This document shows positions 54,948-62,849 of a DNA stretch of 64,000 bases, piece after piece. Every line of letters starts with the position of its first letter. Positions within the stretch are counted from its first letter, which is position 1. The DNA comes from Streptomyces canus (lineage in GTDB: Bacteria; Actinomycetota; Actinomycetes; Streptomycetales; Streptomycetaceae): the NCBI RefSeq assembly GCF_041435015.1, contig NZ_CP107989.1:7130001-7194000 (forward strand), read 5' to 3'. A model generated the notes under the pieces. The model did no database searches. It was not told where the DNA came from and saw only the letters and a program-made list of their open reading frames with translations. Position numbers and translations under genes: made by a program.

Positions 54948-56078
54948 GTGCGGGAGTTCATCGTCGAGGCCGACGGAGGCTCGCGGGGCAACCCCGGCCC
55001 CGCCGGCTACGGCTGCGTGGTGCTGGACGCGGCGACGGGGGAGACGCTGGTCGAGACGTACGAGTACCTCGGCGTCGTCACGAACAACGTCGCCGAGTAC
55101 CGGGGCCTGCTGGCCGGCCTGCGCGCCGCGCACGACCTGGACCCGTCCGCCTCCGTGCACGTCCGCATGGACTCCAAGCTCGTCGTCGAGCAGATGTCGG
55201 GGCGCTGGAAGATCAAGCATCCGGACCTGAAGCCGCTTGCCCTGGAGGCGGGGCGGGTGTTTCCGCCGGGGCGGGTGACGTACGAGTGGATCCCCCGCGA
55301 GCAGAACAAGCGGGCGGATCGGCTGGCGAACGAGGCGATGGACTCGGGGGCCTCGGCGAGTTCGGTCCGGAAGCTGTCTTCCGCCAAGGCTGAGGCCGAT
55401 GTGCGTGCCGCCACGACTGTCGCCAGTTCCGGCTGGGCCCCGGCCGACATGGGTGCTCCGGCCACCTTCGTGCTCCTGCGCCACGGTGAGACGCCCCTGA
55501 CCCCCCAGAAGCGGTTCTCGGGAAGCGGCGGTACCGATCCCGCCCTCTCCGACATCGGCAGGGAACAGGCCGAGAGGGCCGCCGAAGCCCTGGCCCGCCG
55601 AGGCACGATCCAGCACATCCTCGCCTCGCCGCTCACCCGGACCAGGCAGACCGCCGCCGCCGTGGCGGAGCGTCTGGGCATCGAGGTCACCGTCGAGGAC
55701 GGCCTGATCGAGACCGACTTCGGCGCCTGGGAGGGCCTGACCTTCGGCGAGGTGCGCGAGCGCTACCCGGACGACCTGAGCACCTGGCTGTCCGACCCGG
55801 AGGCCGAACCCACCGGCGGCGGCGAGAGCTTCGCGGCCACGGCGACCAGGATCGCGGCGACCAGGGACAAGCTCGTCACGGCGTACGCGGGCCGCACGGT
55901 CCTGCTCGTCACCCACGTCACCCCGATCAAGACGTTCGTACGTCTCGCCCTCGGCGCCCCGCCCGAGTCCCTGTTCCGCATGGAACTCTCGGCGGCCTCC
56001 ATGTCGGCGGTCGCGTACTACGCCGACGGCAACGCGAGCGTACGGCTCCTCAACGACACCTCACACCTGCGTCCGTAG
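54948..56078 (+). CDS. Bifunctional RNase H / acid phosphatase (CobC-like)
   Basis: A 376-residue fusion. RNase H type 1-like part (1 to about 150): IVEADGGSRGNPGPAGYG, NNVAEYRGLLAGLRAA, MDSKLVVEQM and DRLANEAMD (acidic triad). Histidine-phosphatase part (about 170-376): FVLLRHGETPLT (RHG), ASPLTRTRQTA, ETDFGAWEGLTF and VTHVTPI. GTG at 54948 has AAGGAG. This architecture is the mycobacterial Rv2228c type, joining RNA-DNA hybrid cleavage with alpha-ribazole phosphatase-like activity. Its last 18 bases overlap the convergent aldolase gene. Confidence 0.92.
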   Translation: MREFIVEADGGSRGNPGPAGYGCVVLDAATGETLVETYEYLGVVTNNVAEYRGLLAGLRAAHDLDPSASVHVRMDSKLVVEQMSGRWKIKHPDLKPLALEAGRVFPPGRVTYEWIPREQNKRADRLANEAMDSGASASSVRKLSSAKAEADVRAATTVASSGWAPADMGAPATFVLLRHGETPLTPQKRFSGSGGTDPALSDIGREQAERAAEALARRGTIQHILASPLTRTRQTAAAVAERLGIEVTVEDGLIETDFGAWEGLTFGEVRERYPDDLSTWLSDPEAEPTGGGESFAATATRIAATRDKLVTAYAGRTVLLVTHVTPIKTFVRLALGAPPESLFRMELSAASMSAVAYYADGNASVRLLNDTSHLRP

Positions 56079-56696
56079 CGTTTTCAGCCCGGCGGCCTCG
56101 CGGGCCAGCGCCTCCACCCGCCCCCAGTCCCGCGCGGCGATCGCATCCGCCGGAAGCATCCAAGTCCCGCCCACACAGCCGACGTTGGGCAGGGACAGGT
56201 ACTCGGGGGCGTTCTCGGGCCCGATCCCTCCCGTCGGACAGAACCGCGCCTGCGGCAACGGCCCGGCGAGCGACTTGAGGTACGCCGTACCTCCGGCGGC
56301 CTCCGCGGGGAAGAACTTCATCTCCGTCACACCACGCTCCAGCAGCGCCACGACCTCCGACGTGGTCGACACCCCGGGCAGGAACGGCACCCCGGACGCC
56401 TGCATCGCCGCCAGGAGTACGTCCGTCCAGCCAGGGCTGACGAGAAAGCGCGCCCCGGCGGCCACCGTCTCCGTCACCTGATCCGGCGTGATGACCGTCC
56501 CCGCGCCCACCAAGGCCTCCGGCACCTCCCCGGCGATCGCCCGGATCGCGTCCAGCGCGACCGGAGTCCGCAGCGTCACCTCGATCGCGGGCAGCCCCCC
56601 GGCGACCAGGGCGCGTGCGAGCGGTACGGCTTCGGAGGCGTCCTCGATGACGACGACGGGCACGACGGGGGCAAGGTCCAGGAGCGAGGGGGCCAT
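56061..56696 (-). CDS. eda: 2-dehydro-3-deoxyphosphogluconate aldolase (KDPG/KHG aldolase)
   Basis: A 211-residue class I aldolase. Catalytic Glu in AIEVTLRTPVALDAI, phosphate-binding GAGTVITPDQV, and the Schiff-base Lys in TEMKFFPAEAAGG, followed by PTGGIGPENAPEYLSLPNVGCVGG. All catalytic residues are intact. It cleaves KDPG to pyruvate and glyceraldehyde 3-phosphate. ATG at 56696 is preceded by GGCAGGATGAC; a perfect 13-base palindrome lies just upstream. It overlaps the RNase H fusion gene by 18 bases (convergent). Confidence 0.9.
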   Translation of the reverse strand: MAPSLLDLAPVVPVVVIEDASEAVPLARALVAGGLPAIEVTLRTPVALDAIRAIAGEVPEALVGAGTVITPDQVTETVAAGARFLVSPGWTDVLLAAMQASGVPFLPGVSTTSEVVALLERGVTEMKFFPAEAAGGTAYLKSLAGPLPQARFCPTGGIGPENAPEYLSLPNVGCVGGTWMLPADAIAARDWGRVEALAREAAGLKTLRTQV

Positions 56697-56718
56697 GGCG
56701 TCATCCTGCCCTCGGTGT

Positions 56719-56750
56719 GCAGCATGCGCAAAGAGCGTTGCGCATGCTGC
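56719..56750. promoter_or_regulatory. Perfect 13-base palindrome between yaaA and eda
   Basis: GCAGCATGCGCAA (56719-56731) and TTGCGCATGCTGC (56738-56750) with a 6-base spacer, 23 bases upstream of the aldolase ATG and 23 bases past the YaaA stop. It could terminate yaaA transcription or be an operator for eda; the distance to the ATG would allow either. Confidence 0.6.
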
Positions 56751-56772
56751 AATTTGGTGTCCGGGGGGAGGC

Positions 56773-57555
56773 TCAGTGAACCTCGTCCACCAGCACATCC
56801 AGCGACCAGGCCGCCCCCGCCTTTGCGGGCGCCTCGGCCTCCACCTCGTACCCCAGCCCCCGCAGCGCCTCCACCAACTCGGCGGGGTCCTTGGGTGCGA
56901 TCCCCGCCGTCAGCAGACTCCGCACCATCCGCCCCTTGGTCGCCTTGTTGAAGTGGCTGACGACCTTCCGCGTCGGCGCGTGCAGCACCCGTACGGTCGC
57001 CGTCCGCCCCGCGACCTCACCCTTCGGCTTCCACGCGGCCGCGTACGCGGAGGACCGCAGATCGAGCACGAGCCCGTTCCCGGCGGCCTCGGTGAGCACG
57101 GAGGCCATCGGTGCGCGCCAGTGCGCGCCCAGCGCTCCGAGCCCCGGCAGCTTCACTCCCATCGAGCAGCGGTACGACGGAATCCGGTCCGTCACCCGGA
57201 CCGCTCCCCACAGCCCCGAGAACACGAGCAGCGAACGCCCGGCACGCCTCTTCGCGGCCGTGTCCAGGGAAGCCAGGTCGAGGGCGTCGTAGAGCACACC
57301 CGTGTAGATCTCCCCGGCGGGCCGCGCTCCCGCGGTCCTGAGCTCGGTGTTCTTCGCGATCTCGCCGCGCAGTCCCTCGCTCAGCCCGAGCACCTCGCGG
57401 GCCTTCTCCTCGTCCCCGGCGCACAGTTCGACGAGTTCCTCGAGGATCGCCGCGCGGGCCTCGGTGAGTCCCGGCAGCGACAGCGTCTCCAGCTTCAGCG
57501 GGGCGCCACGACCGGAGGACGCCTTGCCTTCGGAGGGAGGCAGCAGGACAAGCAC
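56773..57555 (-). CDS. YaaA-family peroxide stress protein (DUF328)
   Basis: A 260-residue YaaA protein: LLPPSEGKASSGRG at the start, GEIYTGVLYDALDLASL, LLVFSGLWGAVRVTDRIPSYRCSMG, and HFNKATKGRMVRSLL. These are diagnostic blocks of the family, which lowers free iron and DNA damage under peroxide stress in E. coli. ATG at 57555. Convergent or divergent partners give no further hint. The promoter lies in the 77 bases shared with the divergent RNB nuclease. Confidence 0.9.
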   Translation of the reverse strand: MLVLLPPSEGKASSGRGAPLKLETLSLPGLTEARAAILEELVELCAGDEEKAREVLGLSEGLRGEIAKNTELRTAGARPAGEIYTGVLYDALDLASLDTAAKRRAGRSLLVFSGLWGAVRVTDRIPSYRCSMGVKLPGLGALGAHWRAPMASVLTEAAGNGLVLDLRSSAYAAAWKPKGEVAGRTATVRVLHAPTRKVVSHFNKATKGRMVRSLLTAGIAPKDPAELVEALRGLGYEVEAEAPAKAGAAWSLDVLVDEVH

Positions 57556-57632
57556 GGGATCGATCTCCTTCGGTTGAGCTCCGAGACAGCGTACGGCGTG
57601 CTCCTCGGTGGTCCCGGTCCTACGCTCGCTGT

Positions 57633-59060
57633 ATGCCCCGTCGCCGCATACGCGTGACCGACGCCCTCTTCAGGAGCGCCTTCATGGCCCTGCGCACCGA
57701 ACTCGGCGTGCCGTCGGACTTCCCGCCCGAGGCGACGGCCGAGGCGGAACGGCCGCCTCTCCTGACGGCGTACGACGACGCCACCGACATCCCCCTCTTC
57801 ACCATCGACCCACCCGGCTCCACCGACCTCGACCAGGCGATGCACCTGACCCGACGGGGCACCGGCTACCGCGTCCGGTACGCCATCGCCGACGTCGCCG
57901 CTTTCGTCGTACCCGGATCGGCGCTGGACGCGGAGACCCACCGGCGCGTGCTGACCCTGTACTTCCCGGACGTCCGGATTCCGTTGCATCCGCCGGTGTT
58001 GAGTGAGGGCGCCGCGAGCCTGCTCCCGGACCAGGTCCGCCCGGCCGCCCTGTGGACGATCGACCTCGACGCGGACGGCCGTACGACCGCCGCCGACGTC
58101 CGCCGCGCCCTCGTCCGCAGCCGGGCCCGACTCGACTACGAGGGTGTGCAGAAGGCGATCGACTCGGGCGCCGCCGAGGAGCCACTTTTTTTGCTGAAGG
58201 AGGTCGGTGGGCTCCGGGAACGGCTGGAGGTGGAGCGCGGCGGCATCTCGCTCAACGTGCCCGAGCAGGAGATAGTCCAGCGGAACGGCACGTACGAACT
58301 GACCTACCGCGCCGGGGTTCCCGCCGACGGTTGGAACGCCCAGATCTCCCTGCTCACTGGCATGGCGGCGGCCGACCTGATGCTCGCGTACGGCACGGGC
58401 GTCCTCCGTACCCTGCCCGCCGCCCCGGACGGCGCGGTGGGGCGGTTGCGCCGTACCGCCCACGCCCTGCACATCGACTGGCCGCACCATGTGTCGTACG
58501 CGGCGCTGGTGCGCTCCCTGGACCCGCGGATCCCCCACCACGCGGCCTTCCTCCAGGAGTGCACGACCCTGCTGCGTGGCGCCGGCTACACGGTCTTCCG
58601 GGACGGGGTCCTGCCGGCCATCACCACCCATGCGGCCGTGGCCTCCCCCTACGCCCACTGCACAGCGCCCCTGCGCCGCCTCGCCGACCGGTACGCGTCG
58701 GAGATCTGCCTGGCGGCGGTCGCGGGGACGGTCGTACCGGACTGGGTGCTCGCGGCTTTCGAGGCGTTGCCCCGCGAGATGGCCGAGGGCGGTCGCCTCG
58801 CCGCGACGGCCGAACGGGAGTGTGTCGACATCGCCGAGGCGGCGTTGCTGAAGGACCGGGTGGGCGAGGTGTTCGACGGCTGCGTGGTGGACGTGGAGGA
58901 AAGCCGACCGACCGTCGGAACCGTGCAGTTGGAGACACCGGCGGTGATCGGGCGGGTGGAGGGGGCGGGGCTTGAGTTGGGGGAGCGGCTGAGGGTGCGG
59001 CTCACGCGGGCGGATCCGGTGAGTGGGGGAGGGGGGAAGGTGCGGTTCGCTCCTGCGTGA
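57633..59060 (+). CDS. RNB-domain (RNase II/R-family) exoribonuclease
   Basis: A 475-residue nuclease consisting mainly of the RNB catalytic domain: DDATDIPLFTIDPPGSTDLDQAMHL with the Asp cluster, VRYAIADVAAFV, YFPDVRIPLHPPVLSEGAASLLPDQVRPAAL (in part), and ASPYAHCTAPLRRLADRYAS near the end. There are no obvious cold-shock domains at the N-terminus and only a partial S1-like C-terminus, so it is shorter than RNase R. It degrades RNA 3' to 5'. Start ATG at 57633 has a weak site. It is divergent from yaaA. Confidence 0.9.
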   Translation: MPRRRIRVTDALFRSAFMALRTELGVPSDFPPEATAEAERPPLLTAYDDATDIPLFTIDPPGSTDLDQAMHLTRRGTGYRVRYAIADVAAFVVPGSALDAETHRRVLTLYFPDVRIPLHPPVLSEGAASLLPDQVRPAALWTIDLDADGRTTAADVRRALVRSRARLDYEGVQKAIDSGAAEEPLFLLKEVGGLRERLEVERGGISLNVPEQEIVQRNGTYELTYRAGVPADGWNAQISLLTGMAAADLMLAYGTGVLRTLPAAPDGAVGRLRRTAHALHIDWPHHVSYAALVRSLDPRIPHHAAFLQECTTLLRGAGYTVFRDGVLPAITTHAAVASPYAHCTAPLRRLADRYASEICLAAVAGTVVPDWVLAAFEALPREMAEGGRLAATAERECVDIAEAALLKDRVGEVFDGCVVDVEESRPTVGTVQLETPAVIGRVEGAGLELGERLRVRLTRADPVSGGGGKVRFAPA

Positions 59061-59062
59061 CG

Positions 59063-59094
59063 CGGGACCGCGGGACCGCGGGACCGCGGGACCG
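59063..59094. repeat. Tandem repeat, four copies of CGGGACCG
   Basis: Four perfect head-to-tail copies of an 8-base unit begin two bases after the RNB stop. Consecutive GGGACCGC units could form small hairpins. Such repeats are prone to expansion; no coding role. Confidence 0.85.
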
Positions 59095-59112
59095 CGTGCG
59101 CTGGAGCACCCC

Positions 59113-59161
59113 TTGTCGGCTAACGCCGTTAGCCATACTGTTCTGGCTAACGACGTTAGCC
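59113..59161 (+). promoter_or_regulatory. Promoter with two identical-type TetR operators
   Basis: TTGTCG (59113-59118) and TACTGT (59136-59141) are 17 bases apart. The 17-base palindrome GGCTAACG-C-CGTTAGCC (59118-59134) fills the spacer, and a second copy, GGCTAACG-A-CGTTAGCC (59145-59161), follows the expected start point. They are perfect apart from the central base. The TetR gene of the same operon (59635) is the obvious binder, giving autorepression. Confidence 0.8.
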
Positions 59162-59180
59162 GAGCTTGTCGGAGGGGATC

Positions 59181-59642
59181 ATGAGCACTGTCGCCACAGC
59201 CACAGCCACAGCCACAGCCACAGCCGTTGCCCACGCCCGGGGTCAGGTTCGGGGTGGTCGCGTCTTCACTGTCGTCCGCCGGACGGCCTGGCTCGCGGGG
59301 GCGCTGTTCTGGTCCGCGTTCTCGGTCCTGGAGGCCGTCAACCACGGCTGGCTCGCGGGCACCCTCGCCCTCACCTTCTTCGTCCTCCCGGACCTGACCT
59401 TCCTGATCGCCCTCGACGAGGCGCCCCGGATGGCGAAGGGCCAGCTGCCGCCGCGCGCGGTGCCGTACTACAACGCGATGCACCGGGCCCTGGTCCCGCT
59501 GGCACTGATGGCTCTGTACACGGTCGGCCCGGTCACCGCGCCCGCCCTCCTCGCGGCCCTGTGCGGCTGGCTCGCCCACATCTCGTACGATCGCGCCTTC
59601 GGCTACGGACTGCGGACGAAGGAGGGCTTCCAGCGTGGCTGA
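59181..59642 (+). CDS. DUF4260-type small membrane protein
   Basis: A 153-residue protein. The N-terminus is MSTVATATATATATAVAHARG, produced by a GCCACA hexanucleotide repeat. Membrane segments AWLAGALFWSAFSVLEAVN, LTFFVLPDLTFLIALDE, LVPLALMALYTVG and the C-terminal HISYDRAFGYGLRTKEGF fit the DUF4260 family. ATG at 59181 has GGAGGGG. Its last 8 bases overlap the TetR gene, so the two are coregulated through the operators upstream. Function unknown. Confidence 0.8.
   Translation: MSTVATATATATATAVAHARGQVRGGRVFTVVRRTAWLAGALFWSAFSVLEAVNHGWLAGTLALTFFVLPDLTFLIALDEAPRMAKGQLPPRAVPYYNAMHRALVPLALMALYTVGPVTAPALLAALCGWLAHISYDRAFGYGLRTKEGFQRG
59193..59222. repeat. GCCACA microsatellite, five copies
   Basis: Five perfect in-frame copies of GCCACA encode alternating Ala-Thr at residues about 5-14 of the DUF4260-like protein. 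Slippage would change length by two residues without loss of frame. Confidence 0.85.
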
Positions 59643-60255
59643 CAGTAAAGCGGGGAGGACGGCCGCTGTCGCCGAGGGTGAACCGGGGAAGACGGCCGCT
59701 GCCGCCGACCACGAATGGGCGAGGACGACCGCTGCCGCCGACCGTCTCACCCCCCGCGCCCGCGAGATCGTGACGGCCGCGCGTGAGTTGCTGGAGGAGT
59801 CCGGCCCCACCGCCCTCACCCTGCGGGCCCTCGCCGACCGCCTCGGCATCAAGGCGCCCTCCCTCTACAAGCACTTCCCGGACAAGCAGGCCGTGGAGGT
59901 CGAACTGATCGCGCAGATGCTGGAGGAGTCGGCGGAGGCACTGGAGTCGGCGGAACGACGATCCCCCGGCTCCCTGCCGGCCCTGGCCGAGGCCTACCGG
60001 ACGTACGCCCTGGCCCACCCCCACCTCTACTGCCTCAGCACCGAACGCCCCCTGCCGCGCCCCGCCCTCCCCACGGGCCTGGAGGACCGCGCCGCGATGC
60101 CGCTGATGCGGGCCTGCGACGGCGACCTGGACCTGGCCCGCTCGGTCTGGGCCTTCGCCCACGGCATGGTAATCCTGGAGATCCACGGCAGGTTTCCGGA
60201 CGACGCGGACCTGAACGCGGCATGGAAGAGGGGCCTGAAGTCGTTGCACCCTTAG
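59635..60255 (+). CDS. TetR-family regulator with repetitive N-terminal extension
   Basis: A 206-residue TetR regulator. After about 40 residues of degenerate 11-residue repeats (RTAAVAEGEPG, KTAAAADHEWA, RTTAAADR) comes the HTH: REIVTAARELLEESGPTALT, ADRLGIKAPSLYKHFPDKQAV. The ligand domain ends in WKRGLKSLHP (WHG-type). GTG at 59635 overlaps the upstream gene by 8 bases. It most likely binds the two 17-base palindromes upstream of the operon and is inactivated by an unknown ligand. Confidence 0.88.
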   Translation: MADSKAGRTAAVAEGEPGKTAAAADHEWARTTAAADRLTPRAREIVTAARELLEESGPTALTLRALADRLGIKAPSLYKHFPDKQAVEVELIAQMLEESAEALESAERRSPGSLPALAEAYRTYALAHPHLYCLSTERPLPRPALPTGLEDRAAMPLMRACDGDLDLARSVWAFAHGMVILEIHGRFPDDADLNAAWKRGLKSLHP

Positions 60256-60288
60256 CGGTGCACGGGGGCGGTGGACGGGGGTACGGGA

Positions 60289-61122
60289 ATGAGCGCACGG
60301 GAACAGGCTCTGTGGACCAGGGCACGGCTGGGCCGCTGCGGCCCCCCGCTGGACCTCCTGACCGCCCGCTTCGACCGCCACGTCTACGCCTCGCACACGC
60401 ACGAGCAGTTCAGCATCGGCATCTGCGTCGGCGGCTCCGAGGTCATCGACTACCGGGGCGACCACCTCCGCCCGGGCCCGGGCTCCATCGTCGTACTGGC
60501 TCCCGGTGAGATGCACACCGGCCGCCCCGCGGCGTCCGACGGCGGCTACGCCTACCGCGCCCTGTACCCCGACCCTTCCCTCCTCACCGAAGGCACCCTC
60601 GGCTGCGTTCTCCCGTACTTCCCCGAGCCCCTCCTCGACGACCCCGAACTCGCCACCGCCCTCCGCCGCGCCCACACCGAACTGAGCGCCTGCCCCGACC
60701 CGTTGGAGGCGGAGTCCCGGCTCCCGTGGCTGCTGACGGCCCTCGCCCGCCGCCACTCCACGGCCCGCGCGACGAGCGACACGGTGCCGGGCGCCGCCCA
60801 CATCGCCCACGCGGTGCGGGACCGCCTGGCCGACGATCTCCTGGAACCCCCCTCCCTCGCCGAACTCGCCACCGCTTTGGGCCTGTCCCGCTACCAACTC
60901 CTCCGAGCCTTCCGTACGACGATGGGGATACCCCCGTACGCCTGGCTGGCGCAGCACCGGGTACACCGGGCCCGCGGACTACTGGAATCCGGACTCAAGC
61001 CGGCCGAGGTCGCTGGCCTGGTGGGCTTCGCCGACCAGGCGCACCTGACGCGCTGGTTCCGGCGGGTTCTCGGGGTCACCCCGGCGGCGTACCGCAACAG
61101 CGTTCAAGACGGCCGCCGCTGA
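60289..61122 (+). CDS. AraC-family transcriptional regulator
   Basis: A 277-residue regulator. N-terminal cupin-like sensor (FDRHVYASHTHEQFSIGICVGG, PGSIVVLAPGEMHTGRP) and a C-terminal double HTH: AELATALGLSRYQLLRAFRT and AEVAGLVGFADQAHLTRWFRRVLGVTPAAYR (in part). All typical. ATG at 60289. It is 33 bases after TetR and 18 bases before the EamA exporter, probably in one transcript; it may control the exporter. Confidence 0.9.
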   Translation: MSAREQALWTRARLGRCGPPLDLLTARFDRHVYASHTHEQFSIGICVGGSEVIDYRGDHLRPGPGSIVVLAPGEMHTGRPAASDGGYAYRALYPDPSLLTEGTLGCVLPYFPEPLLDDPELATALRRAHTELSACPDPLEAESRLPWLLTALARRHSTARATSDTVPGAAHIAHAVRDRLADDLLEPPSLAELATALGLSRYQLLRAFRTTMGIPPYAWLAQHRVHRARGLLESGLKPAEVAGLVGFADQAHLTRWFRRVLGVTPAAYRNSVQDGRR

Positions 61123-61140
61123 CGTGGCGAACATGGCCGC

Positions 61141-62121
61141 ATGACTGCACGCGGCTGGTTCCTGTTCTCCCTGATGGGAGTGGTCTGGGGCATCCCCTAC
61201 CTGCTGATCAAAGTGGCGGTGGATGCCCCGCTGTCCCCGTCGATGGTGGTGTTCACGCGCTGCGCGCTGGGCGCGGCCCTGCTCCTGCCCTTCGCGATAC
61301 GGCAGGGCGACCTGCCCGCCACCGTTCGAACCCACTGGCGCCCGATGCTGGCCTTCGCGTGCATCGAGATCATCGGCCCCTGGTGGACCCTGACCGACGC
61401 GGAACGCCACCTGTCCAGCTCGACAGCGGGCCTGCTGATCGCGGGCGTCCCGATCGTAGGAGTGGCCCTGGCCCGCTTCTTCGGCGAAACGGAGAGGCTG
61501 GGAGTGCGGCGCGTCGTCGGGCTCGGCCTGGGCCTGGCCGGCGTAGGAGTCCTCACGGTCCCGCACCTGACAGGCGGGGACGCCCGCTCCCTGGCCGAGG
61601 TGCTGCTCACGGTGATCGGCTACGCAACGGCCCCGTTGATCGCCGCGCGTTACCTCAAGGCTGTCCCGACCCTCCAGCTCATCGCCCCCTGCCTGGCCCT
61701 CGCGGCCCTGGTCTACGCCCCGGCGGCGGCGGTGACCTGGCCGTCGGCGATGCCCTCCCCCTCGGTCCTGACCGCGCTGGCCACCCTGGGCGTGGTCTGC
61801 ACCGCGGTCGCCTTCGTGGCCTTCCTGGAGCTGATCAAGGAGGCGGGCCCGACCAGGGCAACCGTCTTCACGTACGTCAATCCGGCGGTAGCGGTGGCAG
61901 CGGGCGCGATCTTCCTGTCCGAGCCACTGACGGCGACCATCCTGGCGGCCTTCACCCTGATCCTGGCGGGCTCGGTACTGGCGACCGTCTCCGGTCAGGG
62001 GGCCGCCACCCGCCCGGTAACATGGTCGACACGGCAGACGAGCCGGGCGGACGGCCGCGTGAAGTCCCTCAGGGGTCTTCCCGAGGAACGTCCGGGCTCC
62101 ACAGGGCAGGGTGATGGCTAA
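61141..62121 (+). CDS. EamA-family (DMT) transporter, C-terminus overlapping rnpB
   Basis: A 326-residue exporter with about ten membrane segments: GWFLFSLMGVVWGIPYLLIKVAV, MLAFACIEIIGPWWTLTDA, GLLIAGVPIVGVALARFFGE and the second EamA repeat TVIGYATAPLIAARYLKA to PAVAVAAGAIFLSEPLTATIL. The final 28 codons (from 62038) lie inside the RNase P RNA gene and are charged and unlike the family, so the functional protein probably ends near residue 298. ATG at 61141. AraC regulator 18 bases upstream is the likely controller. Amino-acid or metabolite export. Confidence 0.87.
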   Translation: MTARGWFLFSLMGVVWGIPYLLIKVAVDAPLSPSMVVFTRCALGAALLLPFAIRQGDLPATVRTHWRPMLAFACIEIIGPWWTLTDAERHLSSSTAGLLIAGVPIVGVALARFFGETERLGVRRVVGLGLGLAGVGVLTVPHLTGGDARSLAEVLLTVIGYATAPLIAARYLKAVPTLQLIAPCLALAALVYAPAAAVTWPSAMPSPSVLTALATLGVVCTAVAFVAFLELIKEAGPTRATVFTYVNPAVAVAAGAIFLSEPLTATILAAFTLILAGSVLATVSGQGAATRPVTWSTRQTSRADGRVKSLRGLPEERPGSTGQGDG

Positions 62122-62447
62122 CGGCCACCCGGGGTGACCCGCGGGAAAGTGCCACAGAAAACAAACCGCCGGGGACTTCGGTCCTCGGTAAGGGTGAAAC
62201 GGCGGTGTAAGAGACCACCAGTGCCCAGGGCGACCTGAGCAGCTAGGTAAACCCCACCCGGAGCAAGGTCAAAAGGAGCGCGGTAACACGCACTCTGCGG
62301 GGACGTTCGAGGGCTGCCCGCCCGAGTCCCCGGGTAGACCGCACGAGACCGGCGGCAACGCCGGTCCTAGATGGATGGCCGTCTCCCCGGCCGCCGCGAG
62401 GCGGTTGGGTGACAGAACCCGGCGTACAGCCCGACTCGTCTGCCGCC
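62038..62447 (+). ncRNA. rnpB: RNase P RNA (rnpB), actinobacterial type A
   Basis: All universal blocks are present in order: GAGGAACGTCCGGGCTCC at 62083-62100, CACAGGGCAGGGTGATGGCT next, GTGCCACAGAAAACAAACCG, GGGTGAAACGGCGGTGTAAG, CCACCAGTGCCCAGGG, CCGGAGCAAGGTCAAAAGG, GGTAGACCGCACGAGACCGG, CTAGATGGATGGCCG and GACAGAACCCGGCGTACAGC with GACTCGTC at the 3' end. P1 can form between GGGCGGAC near 62045 and GTCTGCC near 62438. It processes tRNA 5' ends. The exact ends are estimated from the P1 pairing. Confidence 0.95.
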
Positions 62448-62465
62448 ACCTGCGGCTTTGCCTTT

Positions 62466-62501
62466 GGAAAGGGCCTCTGACCTGCGTCGGAAACCCTTTC
62501 C
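62466..62501 (+). terminator. Possible terminator of rnpB
   Basis: GGAAAGGG (62466-62473) and CCCTTTCC (62494-62501) form an 8-base stem with a 20-base loop, about 19 bases after the end of rnpB. The long loop weakens the call. Confidence 0.45.
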
Positions 62502-62535
62502 GGTCTTTCGGGGGCTTGCTGCGTTACGCGGCGGA

Positions 62536-62568
62536 AAGTCCCTCGGAAGTCCCTCGGAAGTCCCTCGG
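62536..62568. repeat. Three tandem copies of AAGTCCCTCGG
   Basis: Three perfect 11-base copies, followed by a partial fourth (GAAAGTCCCTGGGCGG near 62575-62590). The unit resembles GAAGTCCCTCAGGGG in the 5' part of rnpB (62061-62075), so it may have arisen from a duplicated rnpB fragment. The whole stretch 62448-62849 has no convincing gene; the open frames there lack ribosome sites. Confidence 0.8.
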
Positions 62569-62849
62569 ACAGGGCTGAAAGTCCCTGGGCGGAGGGGCAC
62601 CACGGGATGGTCTTGGACCAGCGGGATTACGCGGGATTACAGGGAATGGACAACCCTCGCCCGCCACTCATCCCTGGGCGCTCAAACCGCGGGTGGAGAG
62701 GAGGAGGTGCGGGGGGTTGCGGCGTCAACCCTGGGCTCGATGACGGCGTGTGCGGCCGGACCTAGGCTGCATCCGTCGTTCAGCCGATGATCAGGGGTGC
62801 ACGGGTGTCGGTGCCGGTCTGATGTCGGGTCCATAGAGGGGAACCTGTC

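Noticed and set aside
62458..62790. Forward frame of 110 codons after rnpB
   Set aside because: No ribosome site or family resemblance; it runs through tandem 11-base repeats.
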